Positions 34,142 to 46,595 of a DNA stretch of 64,000 nucleotides are shown here, one piece after another. This DNA is from Ceraceosorus guamensis. Its lineage: Eukaryota > Basidiomycota > Exobasidiomycetes > Ceraceosorales > Ceraceosoraceae. Position numbers and translations under genes: made by a program. The stretch covers positions 231,513-295,512 of the forward strand of contig NW_020290023.1 in assembly GCF_003144195.1 (NCBI RefSeq), written 5' to 3'. Under the pieces are notes generated by a model. The model was given only the letters and a program-made list of their open reading frames with translations. It was not told the origin of the DNA and made no database searches. The first letter of the stretch is position 1, and each line of letters begins with the position of its first letter.

Positions 34142-36418
34142 ATGACCAGCGCTGCGGGAGAGCATTCAAAGGAAGCTGCTGGAGCGGAGGGCTCCAAGCA
34201 GCCCGCTCTTCCGGCTCTACACTCTGCCAATCCACCGCGAGTGTGTACGATTGCTGGATCAGACTCTGGAGGAGGAGCGGGCATTCAAGCCGATCTCAAG
34301 ACGATCCAGGCGCTCGGAGGATATGGCTTGAGCGTCATCACGGCGCTCACTGCACAGAACACCACTGGCGTTCAAGCGGTGCACGCTCCACCTCCCGAGT
34401 TCGTTCGCTCTCAGCTTGCTTCGGTACATTCGGATATAAGGATAGATGCGTGGAAGATTGGGATGCTAGCAAACAAGGAGATCATACAGGTCCTATCAGA
34501 GGATTTGGGAAAGTATAGGAAGGGCAAGGGGAAGCTCGGTAAGTCTCTTCATTCCTTTACGACACTGCCTGAGCGAGCTTACCCCGCGACATTTCACGAC
34601 TTTCCCACGCAAAGCTGCGCTTGTCCTCGACCCGGTCATGGTCTCGACGTCTGGATCATTGCTTCTTACGCACGACTCCATCCATCACCTCATCTCCGGA
34701 ATGCTGCCCCTCTGCGACGTCCTCACACCAAATCTGCCAGAAGCACGCCAGCTTCTTGCTCACGCGCGAAACAGACCGGTCCGCGATGACAGTGCCACTG
34801 CCACTTCACCGACTCAGAAGACCAAAGAGAGTGGAGATGATTTGGAAAGCAGTCTGGACACCCTCAAGTCCCTTCTGTCCGCTGCAAAGGAGCTCTCTGA
34901 TTTGGGACCAAAAGCAACATTGGTGAAGGGTGGTCATCACGTCATGCACAACAGCGAGGTGAACGCCTCCTTGCTTGAACTCGGTGGTGGTCTTGTTTTA
35001 GCTCCTGAGAGTCAGAATCAGTTGTATACAGGCGCTCAAAGCAGCGGGCAGAGGTACAGAGGTCAACTCTCCGGAACAGCAGAGCCTGATGAGCTCTGCG
35101 TGGTCAGGACAGATGGTTCTCCTTGGTCAGAGGTCCTCTCGGCGTGGTATGCATCTGGAAGTTCAATGAGTACAGCGTCGCACGATGTGGATTCAGTCAT
35201 AGTGGATGTGCTCTACGAGAAAGTGGGGGTGAACGGTGGGCCGAGGTATACTCTGTTCGTGAAGCCCCACGTGCAGTCGACTGCGACTCATGGAACGGGG
35301 TGCACCCTTTCCTCGGCCATCGCAACGTTCCTTTCATCCGGCCTTACCATCGAGCTAGCCGTTTCGAACGGAATCTCGTACGTGCAAGCCTCAATCGCTC
35401 GAGGGCTGGATAGTCTGGGTCAAGGTGCTGGCCCACTGAATCACGCTTGCACCATCACCCCTCGTGGCGTGCTCCCACCAGTCCGCCACGCAGACTCTCT
35501 GCCTAGCGATCGTACACCGCTGTGTGCGGCCCTCATAGCCAACAATATTTCCGATTGGAATCTTTTCGTCCAGCATCCCTTCGTAGAAAAGCTTTCGTGC
35601 AACGAGCTTTCCAAAGAAAACTTCGTCTGGTTTCTGAGACAAGATTACCTATTCTTGTTGCACTACTCGCGCGTTTGGGCTTCGGGAGCTTCTTCAGCTG
35701 CTGCCGCACGTACCTTCGATGACGTCGCTCTATTTGCAGGTATGGCGGCCTCGATGGCGACAGAAGCAAAGACGCACACCAAGATCTGCGCGGCGTGGGG
35801 CATCACGGAAGAAGACCTTCAAAGAAGGACCAAGGAGAGCGCGGCTACTTTGGCTTACACGCGCTACGTTCTCGATGTATCGAGGAGCGGAGACGCGCTG
35901 GAATTGCTATGCGCCACCGGCCCTTGTATGCTGGGATATGCTGAAGTTGGATTGAGACTGCGACGATTACGCAAGAGGACCTCGGTTGATGAGAATTTCC
36001 CGGAGAATGCTCAGGCGTTTGGAGAGTGGATCGATACGTATGCGGACGAAGGCTTTCAGAAAGTGGCGCGGAAATCCATCGGTGAGTCGATGCGGTGAAG
36101 CGCAAGTTGGTTGGTGTATGGCTGATCTCAGCTCTCAACGCTCTTGCGCCCTTCGACCATCAGAAGCTATGGAGGATCGGGCGGCTGCGGATTGTCCGAG
36201 CCCAGAGCGGATGAAACAGCTGCAGAACATCTGGAATGCGTGAGTAGTAGCGACTCGTGAATCATTGCTTCAGTCTTGAGTTTCCGCGCGTGTGGATGTT
36301 GATGGCACGACCCTCGCGCGCACTTTCGTGTAGAGCTGTAAGACTCGAGATTGGCATGTGGGATGAAGCCATCGACGCCACTCTCAGGAGGGAAATTGTC
36401 GACGCTCCGAGGAATTGA
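34142..36418 (+). CDS. THI20: Bifunctional thiamine enzyme: HMP-P kinase (ThiD) + TenA
   Basis: Four exons (34142-34538, 34615-36081, 36164-36239, 36334-36418) give 674 aa. The N-terminal half is Thi[50 protein letters not shown] and the ATP-site [13 protein letters not shown]. It phosphorylates hydroxymethylpyrimidine (phosphate) for thiamine synthesis. The C-terminal half is TenA ([23 protein letters not shown] with the catalytic-type Cys), which salvages degraded thiamine. The final exons are short but clearly belong, supplying [13 protein letters not shown] and [12 protein letters not shown], the usual TenA ending. A single-ORF call would stop at 36098 and lose about 60 residues. The ThiD part carries an insert of roughly 70 residues. 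Confidence 0.93.
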
Positions 36419-36899
36419 AAATGTAATTTTTCTAGAAATCGTGGCACGACATGTGACGCTAGGCTGCGTTCCACGTCTAGCAACTGTTCCCTTGTATTGA
36501 CCGGCACAGCTTTGAGGAGGATGCAGGCGAGCGCGTCGACATTGCACGTGACCGCATTTTTTGAGAAATTTCTTGAAGTTGGGCGAGAGCGGCAGACACA
36601 TGCCGATCGGCCCGTGATTCGAGCGGTCCTCACAACAACTCTTGACTCATGACTATTTCCTTGGTCTCGCGCGCGCGATCCTTGCTCGTCGATCTGCTGT
36701 TCGCGCCTCGATCAACGACTCTGGCCACCTATCTTCGAGCATTGCAACGACTCCAAGTCCTGGCAGCATAGTATTGCGGCGTCTTGCGTTGCGATCTTCG
36801 AGCGGAGCGACTTGCGATTCGCCCACTTGACACCGGCTTCGCGGATCTTTGCGTCTGGTGTCACGATAGCGCTCCTCTTCGTGGAATGAAGGAGTGAGG
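36419..36899. other. Intergenic region between tandem genes
   Basis: 480 bases between THI20 and SPB4, both plus strand. No further gene seen. Confidence 0.6.
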
Positions 36900-39669
36900 A
36901 TGACATCTCAAGCTAACGCACCGATGGGTGCTGGAGCTTGGTCGATGCTGAAGCATCCGCTCGCGCCTTGGTTGTGAGTCCTGAGTGCTTCATCTCATTG
37001 AAGTTATTGGTTGGAAAGCACCCACACGCTAGCACCCACCTCACACCTGCACTCCATGCGCTTCGTGGATAGGGTCGATGCTCTTCATGCGCAAGACTTT
37101 AGGTCGATGACGCCGGTGCAAGCAGCCAGTATCAATGCCTTGCTCTGCCATAAGGACGCGATCGTCGAGGCACCCACTGGTTCGGGAAAGACGTTGGCCT
37201 ACCTGCTACCTATGTTGACGATGCTCGAAGCGAGTGGCCAGCTGCAAAATACGCCTTCCACCTCAGAAGATGTTCAGCGAGTTTTCGCTGCAACTGCATC
37301 GACGTCATCTCACGTCAAGTCGAAACTTGTAGGCCTTGTCATTTGTCCAACGCGCGAGCTTGCAGCTCAGGTACATCGAGTACTGGTGGACCTGCTAGCA
37401 TTTCGCTCTTCGCTACAAGACCAGTCAGATGGGCCAGACGAGGCTTCAGAGACCCACATCGAGGGTCAGACGAAGCAGGAAGAACAACAAGAGCCGACAG
37501 AAGCCGAGGTGAAAGACAGACTAAGTACGCAGAGCCAATACGGGGCACTATTGGTCGTGGGTGGCGCATCTAGGTCGGAGGATGACTATAGAAGGTTCAG
37601 AAATGACGCGTGCAGGATTGTCGTTGGCACGCCTGGGAGAGTGCTGGAACTGGTGGAGCGCAAGACGGTGGATACCAAGAGCCTTGAGCTGGTTGTCTTG
37701 GATGAGGGAGATCGGTGAGTGTGTGCCGCTGACGTAGAGTGGCTCGGAGAGGCTAAGGTCGACGCTCACCTACTGTGCTGATATGCCTAGCCTGATGGAT
37801 GCTGGATTCTCACACGATGTGGAAGGCATCCTCAACTACTTGCCCAAGCAGCGGAGATCAGCGCTATTCAGCGCAACGATGACGGACGCCATCACCCGTC
37901 TGGCCTCACTAGGTCTGCGGAACCCAGCACGAATCGTGGTCACAGTGAAATCCAGCAACGCATCAAACGGTGGAGGTCAAAGCAGAGCGCCTGCCGCGTA
38001 AGTAGTTTCGATACCCGCCCGCCACCTCGCCTCGCCACTGTGTACACCCCGTTTGACACGTCTAATCGGTCCCCTCAGCCTCTCCAATTTCTACACTGTC
38101 TCCGAGCCTCACGCTCGATTGTGGGACTTTGTGAACTTGCTACGCCTCGAAACCATCGAGGACGCGTCAGGTCACGACGCTTCAGCTCGCAAAGTAATCG
38201 TCTACTTTGCGACGTGCGCTCAGGTCGACTACTTTTACAAGGTGTTGCGTGACCTAGACCATTTGCGCGGGTTGCAACTCTATTCTCTGCATGGTCAGCA
38301 AACGCCGTCGAGACGAAGCGCAACATTTGAGGCGTTCGTCAAGAGCAATCCGATCGGCCTTGCTGGTAGATCACTCGAAGATCTCGATGCGCCGGAGGCC
38401 CAGAGCGGAGAAGTACGCAAGTCGCGCAGCAAAAAGAAGAAAAGGTCACTTGCAGCGGTCTTGCAGGTCCCTATCGCCTCCGTGCTGATGTGCACAGATG
38501 TGGCTGCTAGAGGATTAGATCTCCCTGATGTGGACTTGGTCATCCAGTTCGACGCACCAACAGATCCGAAAGTATATGCGCACAGAGCTGGCAGAACTGC
38601 CAGGGCGGGCAAAGCGGGAAGAGCAGTGGTCATGCTCGAAGCTGGACGACCGGAGGAATTTCCGCGTGAGTACCAAAGTGGATTCTTCGTGCCAATTGCA
38701 CTGATGCCTAGTCGCTCCCGTTGTATGTAGTGGTGATGGCAGTGCGAAAATTACCGATGGAAAGGTATCCTCGCCTACTTCCACTCAAACTCCCACCGGC
38801 ATCGCACGTCTCTGCCCCAACATCTCAAGCGCTACCCGATGCCGAATCGCTTTCGGCAGCCATTCGCTCGATGTGTCTGTCGGACCGTGAAATCTACGAA
38901 CTCTCAGTGAGAGCCTTCGTCAGCTTTGTCCGCGCCTACTCGAAGCACGAGCTGTCCTACGTCTTCAGAGCAAAGGACATGGATTTGGGCGCTGTAGCTA
39001 AGTGCTTTGGTCTGATTCGCATGCCAAAGATGCCGGAGGTACAGGATGACCTCAAACGTAGAGAGGCTGCGGCTTTGGAGAGCGATGAGGCGGAACGCGC
39101 GGATCTTTGGGGCTTCAAAGAAGCTGAAGTGGATGTGAGTGGATCAACAGCGATCACTGCACCTTTTGAAATTCGGACTGACCCCGCGGGCATCTACGTC
39201 TTTGCAGTTGAAGACGTGGGCGTACTCGGATCCGCAGCGGGAGGCCCAGCGCCTAGAGTCCTTGGCGTCAAAAGAAGCCAAAGTTCGCGCCGAGAGACAG
39301 GCCGCCGAGCTGGCAGGGAACGCGAAAAGGGACTCTTCGCTCTCGAAGCGCAAAAGGATGAGGGGCGCAGAGGTTCAAGAAAATGCTTGGTCCAAGCAGA
39401 AAGAGGCCAAAGCAGTCAAGGAGGAGAGGAAGAGCAAGAAAGCACGAAAGAGAGAGTACATCAAGCGAACGGCTTTGGAACAGGACCAAGCTGAAAGAGG
39501 GGAAAAGGAGGGGCAAGAAAGGAGCGATGATGAGTTGGACTGGTTGGCTGAGGAGAATGAGGAGAAGCGAAAGCTCAGGAAAGCTAGAAAGGAACAGCAG
39601 CTCTTGGCCCTTCGGCCGCCGGAAGAAAGGGTGGAGGTGGAGGAAGCGGGATTCTTCGATGGTCTCTGA
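36900..39669 (+). CDS. SPB4: ATP-dependent rRNA helicase SPB4 (DDX55)
   Basis: Six exons (36900-36973, 37073-37714, 37791-37997, 38079-38665, 38731-39134, 39208-39669) give 791 aa. It starts with the family opening W..L..PLAPWLVDAL. Helicase motifs are visible: Q motif MTPVQAA, motif I APTGSGKT at 58-65, PTRELA, TPGR, motif II DEGD at 235-238, motif III SAT, motif V ARGLD and motif [32 protein letters not shown] and [10 protein letters not shown] are specific to Spb4. The tail is Lys/Glu-rich. Spb4 works in nucleolar 60S pre-ribosome assembly. Motif II has Gly where DEAD has Ala; the codon (GGA) sits just before an exon border. A polar insert of about 80 residues separates motif Ia from the following block. 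Confidence 0.94.
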
Positions 39670-39995
39670 TCCAATGCATTGTATAATAGAAACACGCAGT
39701 CGATACGAATTTGAAGGACAAAGCAGATGTCACAGGTGCTTCGCATGCGCTCACGAATCCGAAAGGAGATCGCAGCAAAGCACAGGTCGTGAGTTCCATT
39801 CGAGGCACAAGACGACCTCGCGTTGCACGTATCGGGAGTTCGTAAGGTGTACAAGTACATGAGATGGAGCGATTCGATCGCCAAGAATGCGCATCGAGCG
39901 GATCTCGGTAAAAAGTCGGAGACCAATAAAGGGAGGAAAAGAAAGAAAGGTATTCGAGGCCGATGTGTAGAGCCGTGGGGCGAAGTGCGCAGTCT
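39670..39995. other. Convergent 3' intergenic region
   Basis: About 325 bases between SPB4 (+) and the SAP-domain gene (-). ATTGTATAATAGAAAC near 39677 could be part of a polyadenylation region. Nothing else seen. Confidence 0.6.
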
Positions 39996-42900
39996 TCAGC
40001 TTTCCATCAAATTGCTGAGCTCGCGCAAGTCTTGCGAGCGACGCAGACCTCGACGAAGACGCTTGACCTTCTCCACGGGCTCATGTCCCTGATCTCGAGA
40101 CTGCGCCTTGTCCTCCGCACTCTCCTCGTCCCTCATCTCCACATCCACATCAACATGCGAATTCTCTTCTTCCCGCCCCTCATCCTTCGTCTCGGCGACC
40201 CGTACCGTCTTTCTGGTCCTCTTTGTCTGAATCGTAGAGCACATAGCCTCCCTTGCGATTTCTGCTCCTTTTTTGCTCAGCCTGGCTTTGGGCCTCGCAG
40301 CTCGAGAGCTGACTTTGATCGCAACTTGTTGCTGCTTGGACTTGCCAGCTGCTGAAGAGGCGATGGACACGCTGGAGCGGGTCTTGCGTGCTGCACCTTG
40401 AGCGGAGGATGCGGCGCGTGCGTGGGGAGCTAAGTGTCTGGCCGTAGACGTAGAGGAAGCGGTCGAAGCTGGACGCTTCGCCGCGGTGCTCGCGCTGCTG
40501 CCCGCCGCTCGACGAAGTGTGTGTTGAGACGCAGAGGAGGTCAATCTGCTACCTGCAGCCGCGGATGATGGTATGCCAGGAGCAACGACAGCAGTGAGGG
40601 AGGGCATAGTCCTGCTTGGAGACATGCCGGTGAAGCGTGGCAAAGGGTGCTCCGCATCGTTGAACTCTTCGACCGCTGTGCTGGTGGGCGATCTGACTGC
40701 TTCTCCCGTCACTGGTCCGCCCACAAGAGTCTGCGATTGCGTCTTGAGCTGCTGAACAGTTTCGGAAGCCGAGTAAGGAGTGTATCCTTGCGGCTTCCGC
40801 GCTAGACTAGCTTGCAGGTCGAATACTGGCTTCTTGTTGCCAGGCAAGGATTCTGTGCGACTAGAGATAGTCGAGGCTGTCGAGCGGGGAGATTGGACAG
40901 CACCATTGGAGAGTTGCGTGTGCGTCTTGGATCGAGCGAAAGAGCTGGCACTGCTTGGTGGGGCAGCGCTACCGTTGGATCGGGACAGATTGCTAGTGGT
41001 CGAAGAAATGCTCAGCCCTGTAGTCGGAGAAGCAGTCCGTGCACCAGCGGTTGCGGTAGTCGTAGAGGTGCCGATGGCTTTCTTTGACTGGCCAGCCTGG
41101 CCCGCGATCTTCTTGCCGAAGCGTATACCAAAGGTCGTGGAACTTGTCGTCCTCTTGACCATCGCAGGCATTTTCGCAGCAGCCGTGGTCGCGGTAGACA
41201 GTTGAGTGACTGCTCGCGCAGCGTCTGTGGGTTCCGCATTGCCACTAGCGGTGCGCGGCCTGAAGGCGCCTCTAACAGCGCCCACGAATCTACTGCCAAA
41301 TGAGGTACCATTGGACACTGCATTGTTCGGCTCCATACGCTGCCGCTTGGGCGCAGATGCAGCTGCGCCGTGGACAGCGAGATTCGAAGTGGTCGCAGCT
41401 CTGCTAAGGGCAGGTGATCTGGCTGCATCTCTTCTTCGAGAAGCAGGATTCGACCTTCCCGAAGAGCGCGCGGTGGTGCTATTAGAAGTCTTGCCTCTCT
41501 GAGCAGCGTAATGATTGGCAATGCTGTCCATCTGATCGAAAGCCTTGCCGTGCGCGCTGTCGAAGCGAGTCAGGGTCGAAGCAGAGGGCTTGAGACCACT
41601 CGGCTTGTTCTCGTACATTGCTCTAGCCTCAGACGTGCCAGGCATGGCTCGAAGAGGGGCGATACCTTGAGCAGCCAAGCGAGCGTTGATGTCAGCCAGT
41701 AAAGAGGCGGACGTCGCACTGAAGACTTCATTCGTCATGCTTGGGGGCGATGTGGGAGCGAGATCCTTGCTGTTTCCATTCTGAAGGGGGGAAGGCGCGG
41801 CAGTCGACCGATTCGCATCTGCTGCCTTGACGGCCAATGACTGACGAGGGCGGGACTTGATGACACGATTAGCGTCGCTCGGCTTGGCTGGCGGACCTTG
41901 GTGCTGTGCGAGCATGGGTGCCGTAGCATCCTCCATCGATGTATCAGGATTGGGCAGCCCCTCCAAGCGTCGCACAAGAGTAGCGGGCGATTCGAGCATG
42001 ACGAAGCTATCTTCATGTTGCGCTTCGTCATCGTTGCGCTTCCGCTTGCCAGCCTTGTTGGGACTCAGCGCAGCCGAGGCGCTCGCCTTCAAACCCCTGA
42101 ATCCGTCGACCAGTGCATGCGCAGCCACGGCTGCTCCTTCGCTCAAGCTGGTAGCGCTGCGGAAGCTCTTCCAGCTGCCAGTTTTTGTCAAAGGCGCAGC
42201 AGGCGCAAATTCTTCGCCTGCTCCGTTGGCCAGCTCCGTCTCTGCAGAAGCTGGCTCGTCGTCGGGAACAGAAGGCAAGCGACTGATCGTGGCAGCGGAT
42301 GGCAAGTAGGGGGAAGAGGGCGCGAGTTGACTGACCATACTTGGTTGCGTGTTGAGCACCGCTCGAATCGTCGTGGTCGGATCGATGTACGTGGACAAGC
42401 TGCTGTCGGATAGCGGATCGCGCATCAGACCTGCATAATCGTCCGCGTGGTGCTCATCATCGACGTCTGCCCCCTCGCGTTCAGAGTGCGACAGGATCAA
42501 AGCCTCTGTGCCGTGGTCATTCGCGCCGGCATCGTGAGCCGGCTCCAGCAGCGTGTCTGAAGCTGATGGGCCATCAGAGTCCAGCGGACAATCGAGACTC
42601 ATCTGCTGCTCTTCCTCGCATGCGCCCGCAGGCACCTCTCCCTCCTTGTCAGGCTGGTCGACATCTGGCAAGGGCGTTGCACGAAAAGCGCTAGAGCCCG
42701 TGGCGCGTGGCGAGGCTGACGCTCTAGTGCTGCTGTCCTCGGGACTTTCCGCGCTCTGCATCTGATCGTCCGCTGCAGGGCTGCGAGTGTGGGATGAGCT
42801 GCCGACTGGCGATGCGATGCCCGGTGGAGGTGAAGGGGAATGCTCGTTGGAGTCGGTTGTGCAAACAGGCCTGAGCACAGGCAAGCAGCCAGCCGTAGGG

Positions 42901-43216
42901 CCCGCCGAATTAATGTTCTTGGCAGCAAACTCTTGCAATCGAGCGATCAAGTCGGTGTTCTTGAGTGAAGCGCGAGCAGAAGGGCGTCAGCGCACAGTGG
43001 CGCAGGATGCCACCGAGAGGCAGTCACCAGCTTACGCACCTTGCCATTGGCTTTGAGTCCTAGACGACCGCAGAGGTTGACCAATTGACGCCTCTTGAGG
43101 CAGTGGATGGCATCCGGATGCATGAGAATCGCAGTGGGTGGTGCCGGCTGAGATGTGAGGTTCGTCAAGCCATTGCTGGAGAGCGACGATGTTGTCGACG
43201 TTCGAGGGATCGGCAT
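39996..43216 (-). CDS. Large SAP-domain protein of unknown function
   Basis: Two exons on the minus strand (43216-43040 and 42959-39996) give 1046 aa. The intron joins CLKRRQLVNLCGRLGLKANGK to NTDLIARLQEFAAK, making a complete SAP motif at about residues 50-73, a helical DNA/RNA-binding module of chromatin-linked proteins. The rest is Ser/Ala/Thr-rich and probably disordered, with repeated FGSRF/FGIRFGKK-type basic clusters, several basic patches (KRKRND, RRRDAARS), and an acidic then basic C-terminus ending near LRRGLRRSQDLRELSNLMES. A nuclear or chromosome-associated role is likely from composition, but I cannot name the family. Codon use and low complexity create long shadow ORFs on the other strand. 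Confidence 0.8.
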
Positions 43217-44042
43217 CTTGCATACAGTGTGAAGAGAGGTGATGCTGCGCACAAAGGTGTTACTCGGCTGTCACCAGCTTTCGTCAGGCGCGATGGCCAC
43301 CTGCACGCGAACGGCTGTGGGCGAATCGACGACAGTAGTAGCGCTCAGGAGGGCCGTCGATGAGCAGGCGCACGGAGTGGGATCGCGCTTGAAGGAATGT
43401 TGGGACAGCTGGCAACTCTTTGCCGACCGTCTGCTATCACAACGTAATCGTCACCTTGGGGTGATGGTGCGTGGAGGAGTAGCAGGTGAGCCCAAAGAGG
43501 AAGTTTTCGAATAGTTGTGCAAGGGCAAGTGCATGAGTGCCCTCCTGTCCAGTCATTTCAGCTCCGCAACACAATCATCAGACGTCTCAAACACAGATGC
43601 TGTGCCTGATCGTAGCGCAGTCGCGCCTGGCGTTGTATGCCACGCGCTGTAGTCGTGATTCACTCTACTCGATCTTGACTCTTCTGCTGATTGAGCGGCA
43701 GCATGTTGAATGAAGTTCTACATCTCTATGCATGCATCGGTACCGTCGAACCAAGCAGCAGCCGTGTTGCTTCGCGCGCGTGTGGGCGTGCATGTCAGTC
43801 TTGTCACGTGCTGCCCCAATGTCCTCTTCACGTGCAGAGGAAAGCTCACCACGTGGCGCTGCAGCGCTTTCCAACGGCGTGCGCGCAATGGGCCAGATTG
43901 GCGCGTGGCCCGCAGCATGGGAAGGCTTGGCTGGGAAGCTTCATGATGCTCGACTTGGACAAACCTCGAATTGCAACGGTCACGCATTGCTTTACCGTCC
44001 ACATCAACCTGCATTCCACTCAAGGTATACAACGCTTTCAAG
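43217..44042. other. Divergent promoter region, SAP gene/RPP1
   Basis: About 825 bases. It holds a GTCGTGATTCACTC word near 43652. No gene seen. Confidence 0.6.
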
Positions 44043-45026
44043 ATGGCTTCTCCGTGAGTGCTTCAAAGGTCGATCCTTTGGAGACGGATGCCTCCTGTTG
44101 TTGCAAAGAAATGCGAGTTGCACTCCAGAATTGACCTCGCTCATTGCACCATCTACAACAGTGACCTTGCTGCTACTTACGCCTCCCTCATCCTCGCTGA
44201 TGAGGGTCTCGAGATCACTGTAAGCATCAGATGCAAGGGGATAATTCTAGATGGGAGAGGGCCGCGTGTAGGTGAAGGAGAGCCACGTCGGGAGCATCAG
44301 TCCGTGGGATTAGGCGCGCGTGTTTGGGCGCCTCGGTGCGCTCTCTGGCTCTTTCTGTGTGCCGGATGTGGGGGAAAAGGATGTTGCAAGCGTTTCTAAG
44401 CTCTTTTGCGTGGAGCGCAGCTGCCGAGACCTGGCGAGCACGGATGAGGCCGTTGCGAAGGTAGCATGGGTCAGGTGCACGCGACAAAGCAAGGCGTGGC
44501 CTTGCGCTGCACCACAAGGAGCTGACTCTTCCCTTTCCTGGTCGCTCGAACTTACAGTCCGAGAAGATTGTGCAGCTGACCACTGCAGCTGGCACACCGA
44601 TTGAGCCAATCTGGGCCACTCTGCTTGCCAAGGCTCTGGACGGAAAGAACGTCAAGGAGATCTTGACCAATATCGGATCCGGATCTGGCGGTGCTGCCGT
44701 TGCTGCTCCAGCTGCTGCTGCCGCTGGTGGCGCCGCCGCCGCTGCTGACGCACCTGCCGCTGAGGAAAAGAAGAAGGAGGAGGAGAAGGAGGAGTCTGAC
44801 GATGACGTGAGTTGCGGCGACCGGCGCTCGGATGGGGGCAAAGCGGAACATTCGAGCTGCATCCGACAAGAAAGCTGACATGTCCTTCTTACCCCTTGCG
44901 TGGATCTCCGTTTCTGTTAGATGGGTTTCGGTCTCTTCGAGTAAGTGACCGCAACCTCTTCCTGCGCCTCGATCATCAAGTTTCTGACTCCGAATCTTTC
45001 TGCTTTCTGCGTCTCTCTACAGCTAA
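44043..45026 (+). CDS. RPP1: 60S acidic ribosomal protein P1
   Basis: Five exons (44043-44053, 44129-44219, 44558-44806, 44921-44940, 45023-45026) give 124 aa. The start exon codes 11 bases. The body has the P1 helical dimerisation domain ([29 protein letters not shown]), an Ala/Gly hinge and the acidic tail ending SDDDMGFGLFD, the conserved peptide that recruits translation factors to the ribosomal stalk. The terminal Asp depends on a last intron (GTAAGT...CTACAG, 44941-45022) that leaves one coding base plus TAA in the final exon; unspliced, the protein ends GLFE at 44944. GLFD is the family norm, so I prefer the spliced form. Intron 2 is 338 nt, long for the window. Confidence 0.9.
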
Positions 45027-45849
45027 GCAGAAGTACCATACAAGTGTCTGGGTCCACCTTCTCAAAACTTGCGGCATTCAATCGAGTGCCTTGTATTCTC
45101 TCAACCCTTCTCGCTCGTGCTCGTCACATTGCGCACTTCACCAACCAACACGCACGCACTCACACCATGCAAGCTATGGCGTTCTGCTATTGGTTGACCG
45201 TTTGATATCAAGCCGTGAAGTCTAGCGAGATTCGCGGGAGGCAAGAGAGGAGGACAATAGCTGCCGTGTATCAAGAGTCCGTTTGGGTTCCGCTCCGGGA
45301 CGTGCGAGAATCTTGAGAAGGCTTCGCGTTGAAATATGGTCGCAGATTGACTTGATGGGTCGGAACAAAAATTGCCATGAGTTCATGGGGTGGGGGGCGC
45401 AAGCACGGGACGCGGGGCAGGCCGCCGTCCACCTCAGGAGCATCGCGGAGCGACGCTTGCTACAGAGTGCGCAAGTCTCTGAACGAGCTTTTTGAGGAAT
45501 TGCGAATCACATGACCACGAGCGACGACAAGCGAGAGGTGAATGGGTCGACAGATGGATTGGGTTGGAGGCCGCTTTGACCCGTACTGTGCTGGTACATG
45601 GGTGAGGGTCGGGGACTCTTGTGACGCAGAGTGCCCACCTCTCGGCGAGGATGTAATTTTGTAGGTGAACGAAACGCGAACATGAAAAGGCTTTGCACTT
45701 TGCGGCTTGTGTAGAATTTGGGGTAGTGTGACGTGAGCCGAGCTTGACAAGAAGGCTTGGTACGACATGATGAGAAGTCTGCTGGAATAGACTTGAGAAG
45801 ACGTGGGCCGGAGGGGAAAAATGGATCTGTGTGCGGATGCGAAAATCGA
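45027..45849. other. Convergent 3' intergenic region
   Basis: About 820 bases between RPP1 (+) and RPS14 (-). 3'-UTR-like sequence; long reverse-strand ORFs here have no recognisable content. Confidence 0.55.

Positions 45850-46595
<746 letters not shown>

Noticed and set aside
40812-42413. Several 90-170-codon plus-strand ORFs
   Set aside because: All lie antisense to the low-complexity SAP-domain gene and share its codon-bias shadow.
44227-44862. 211-codon minus-strand ORF across RPP1
   Set aside because: Antisense shadow of the Ala-rich hinge and acidic tail of P1; no independent motifs.
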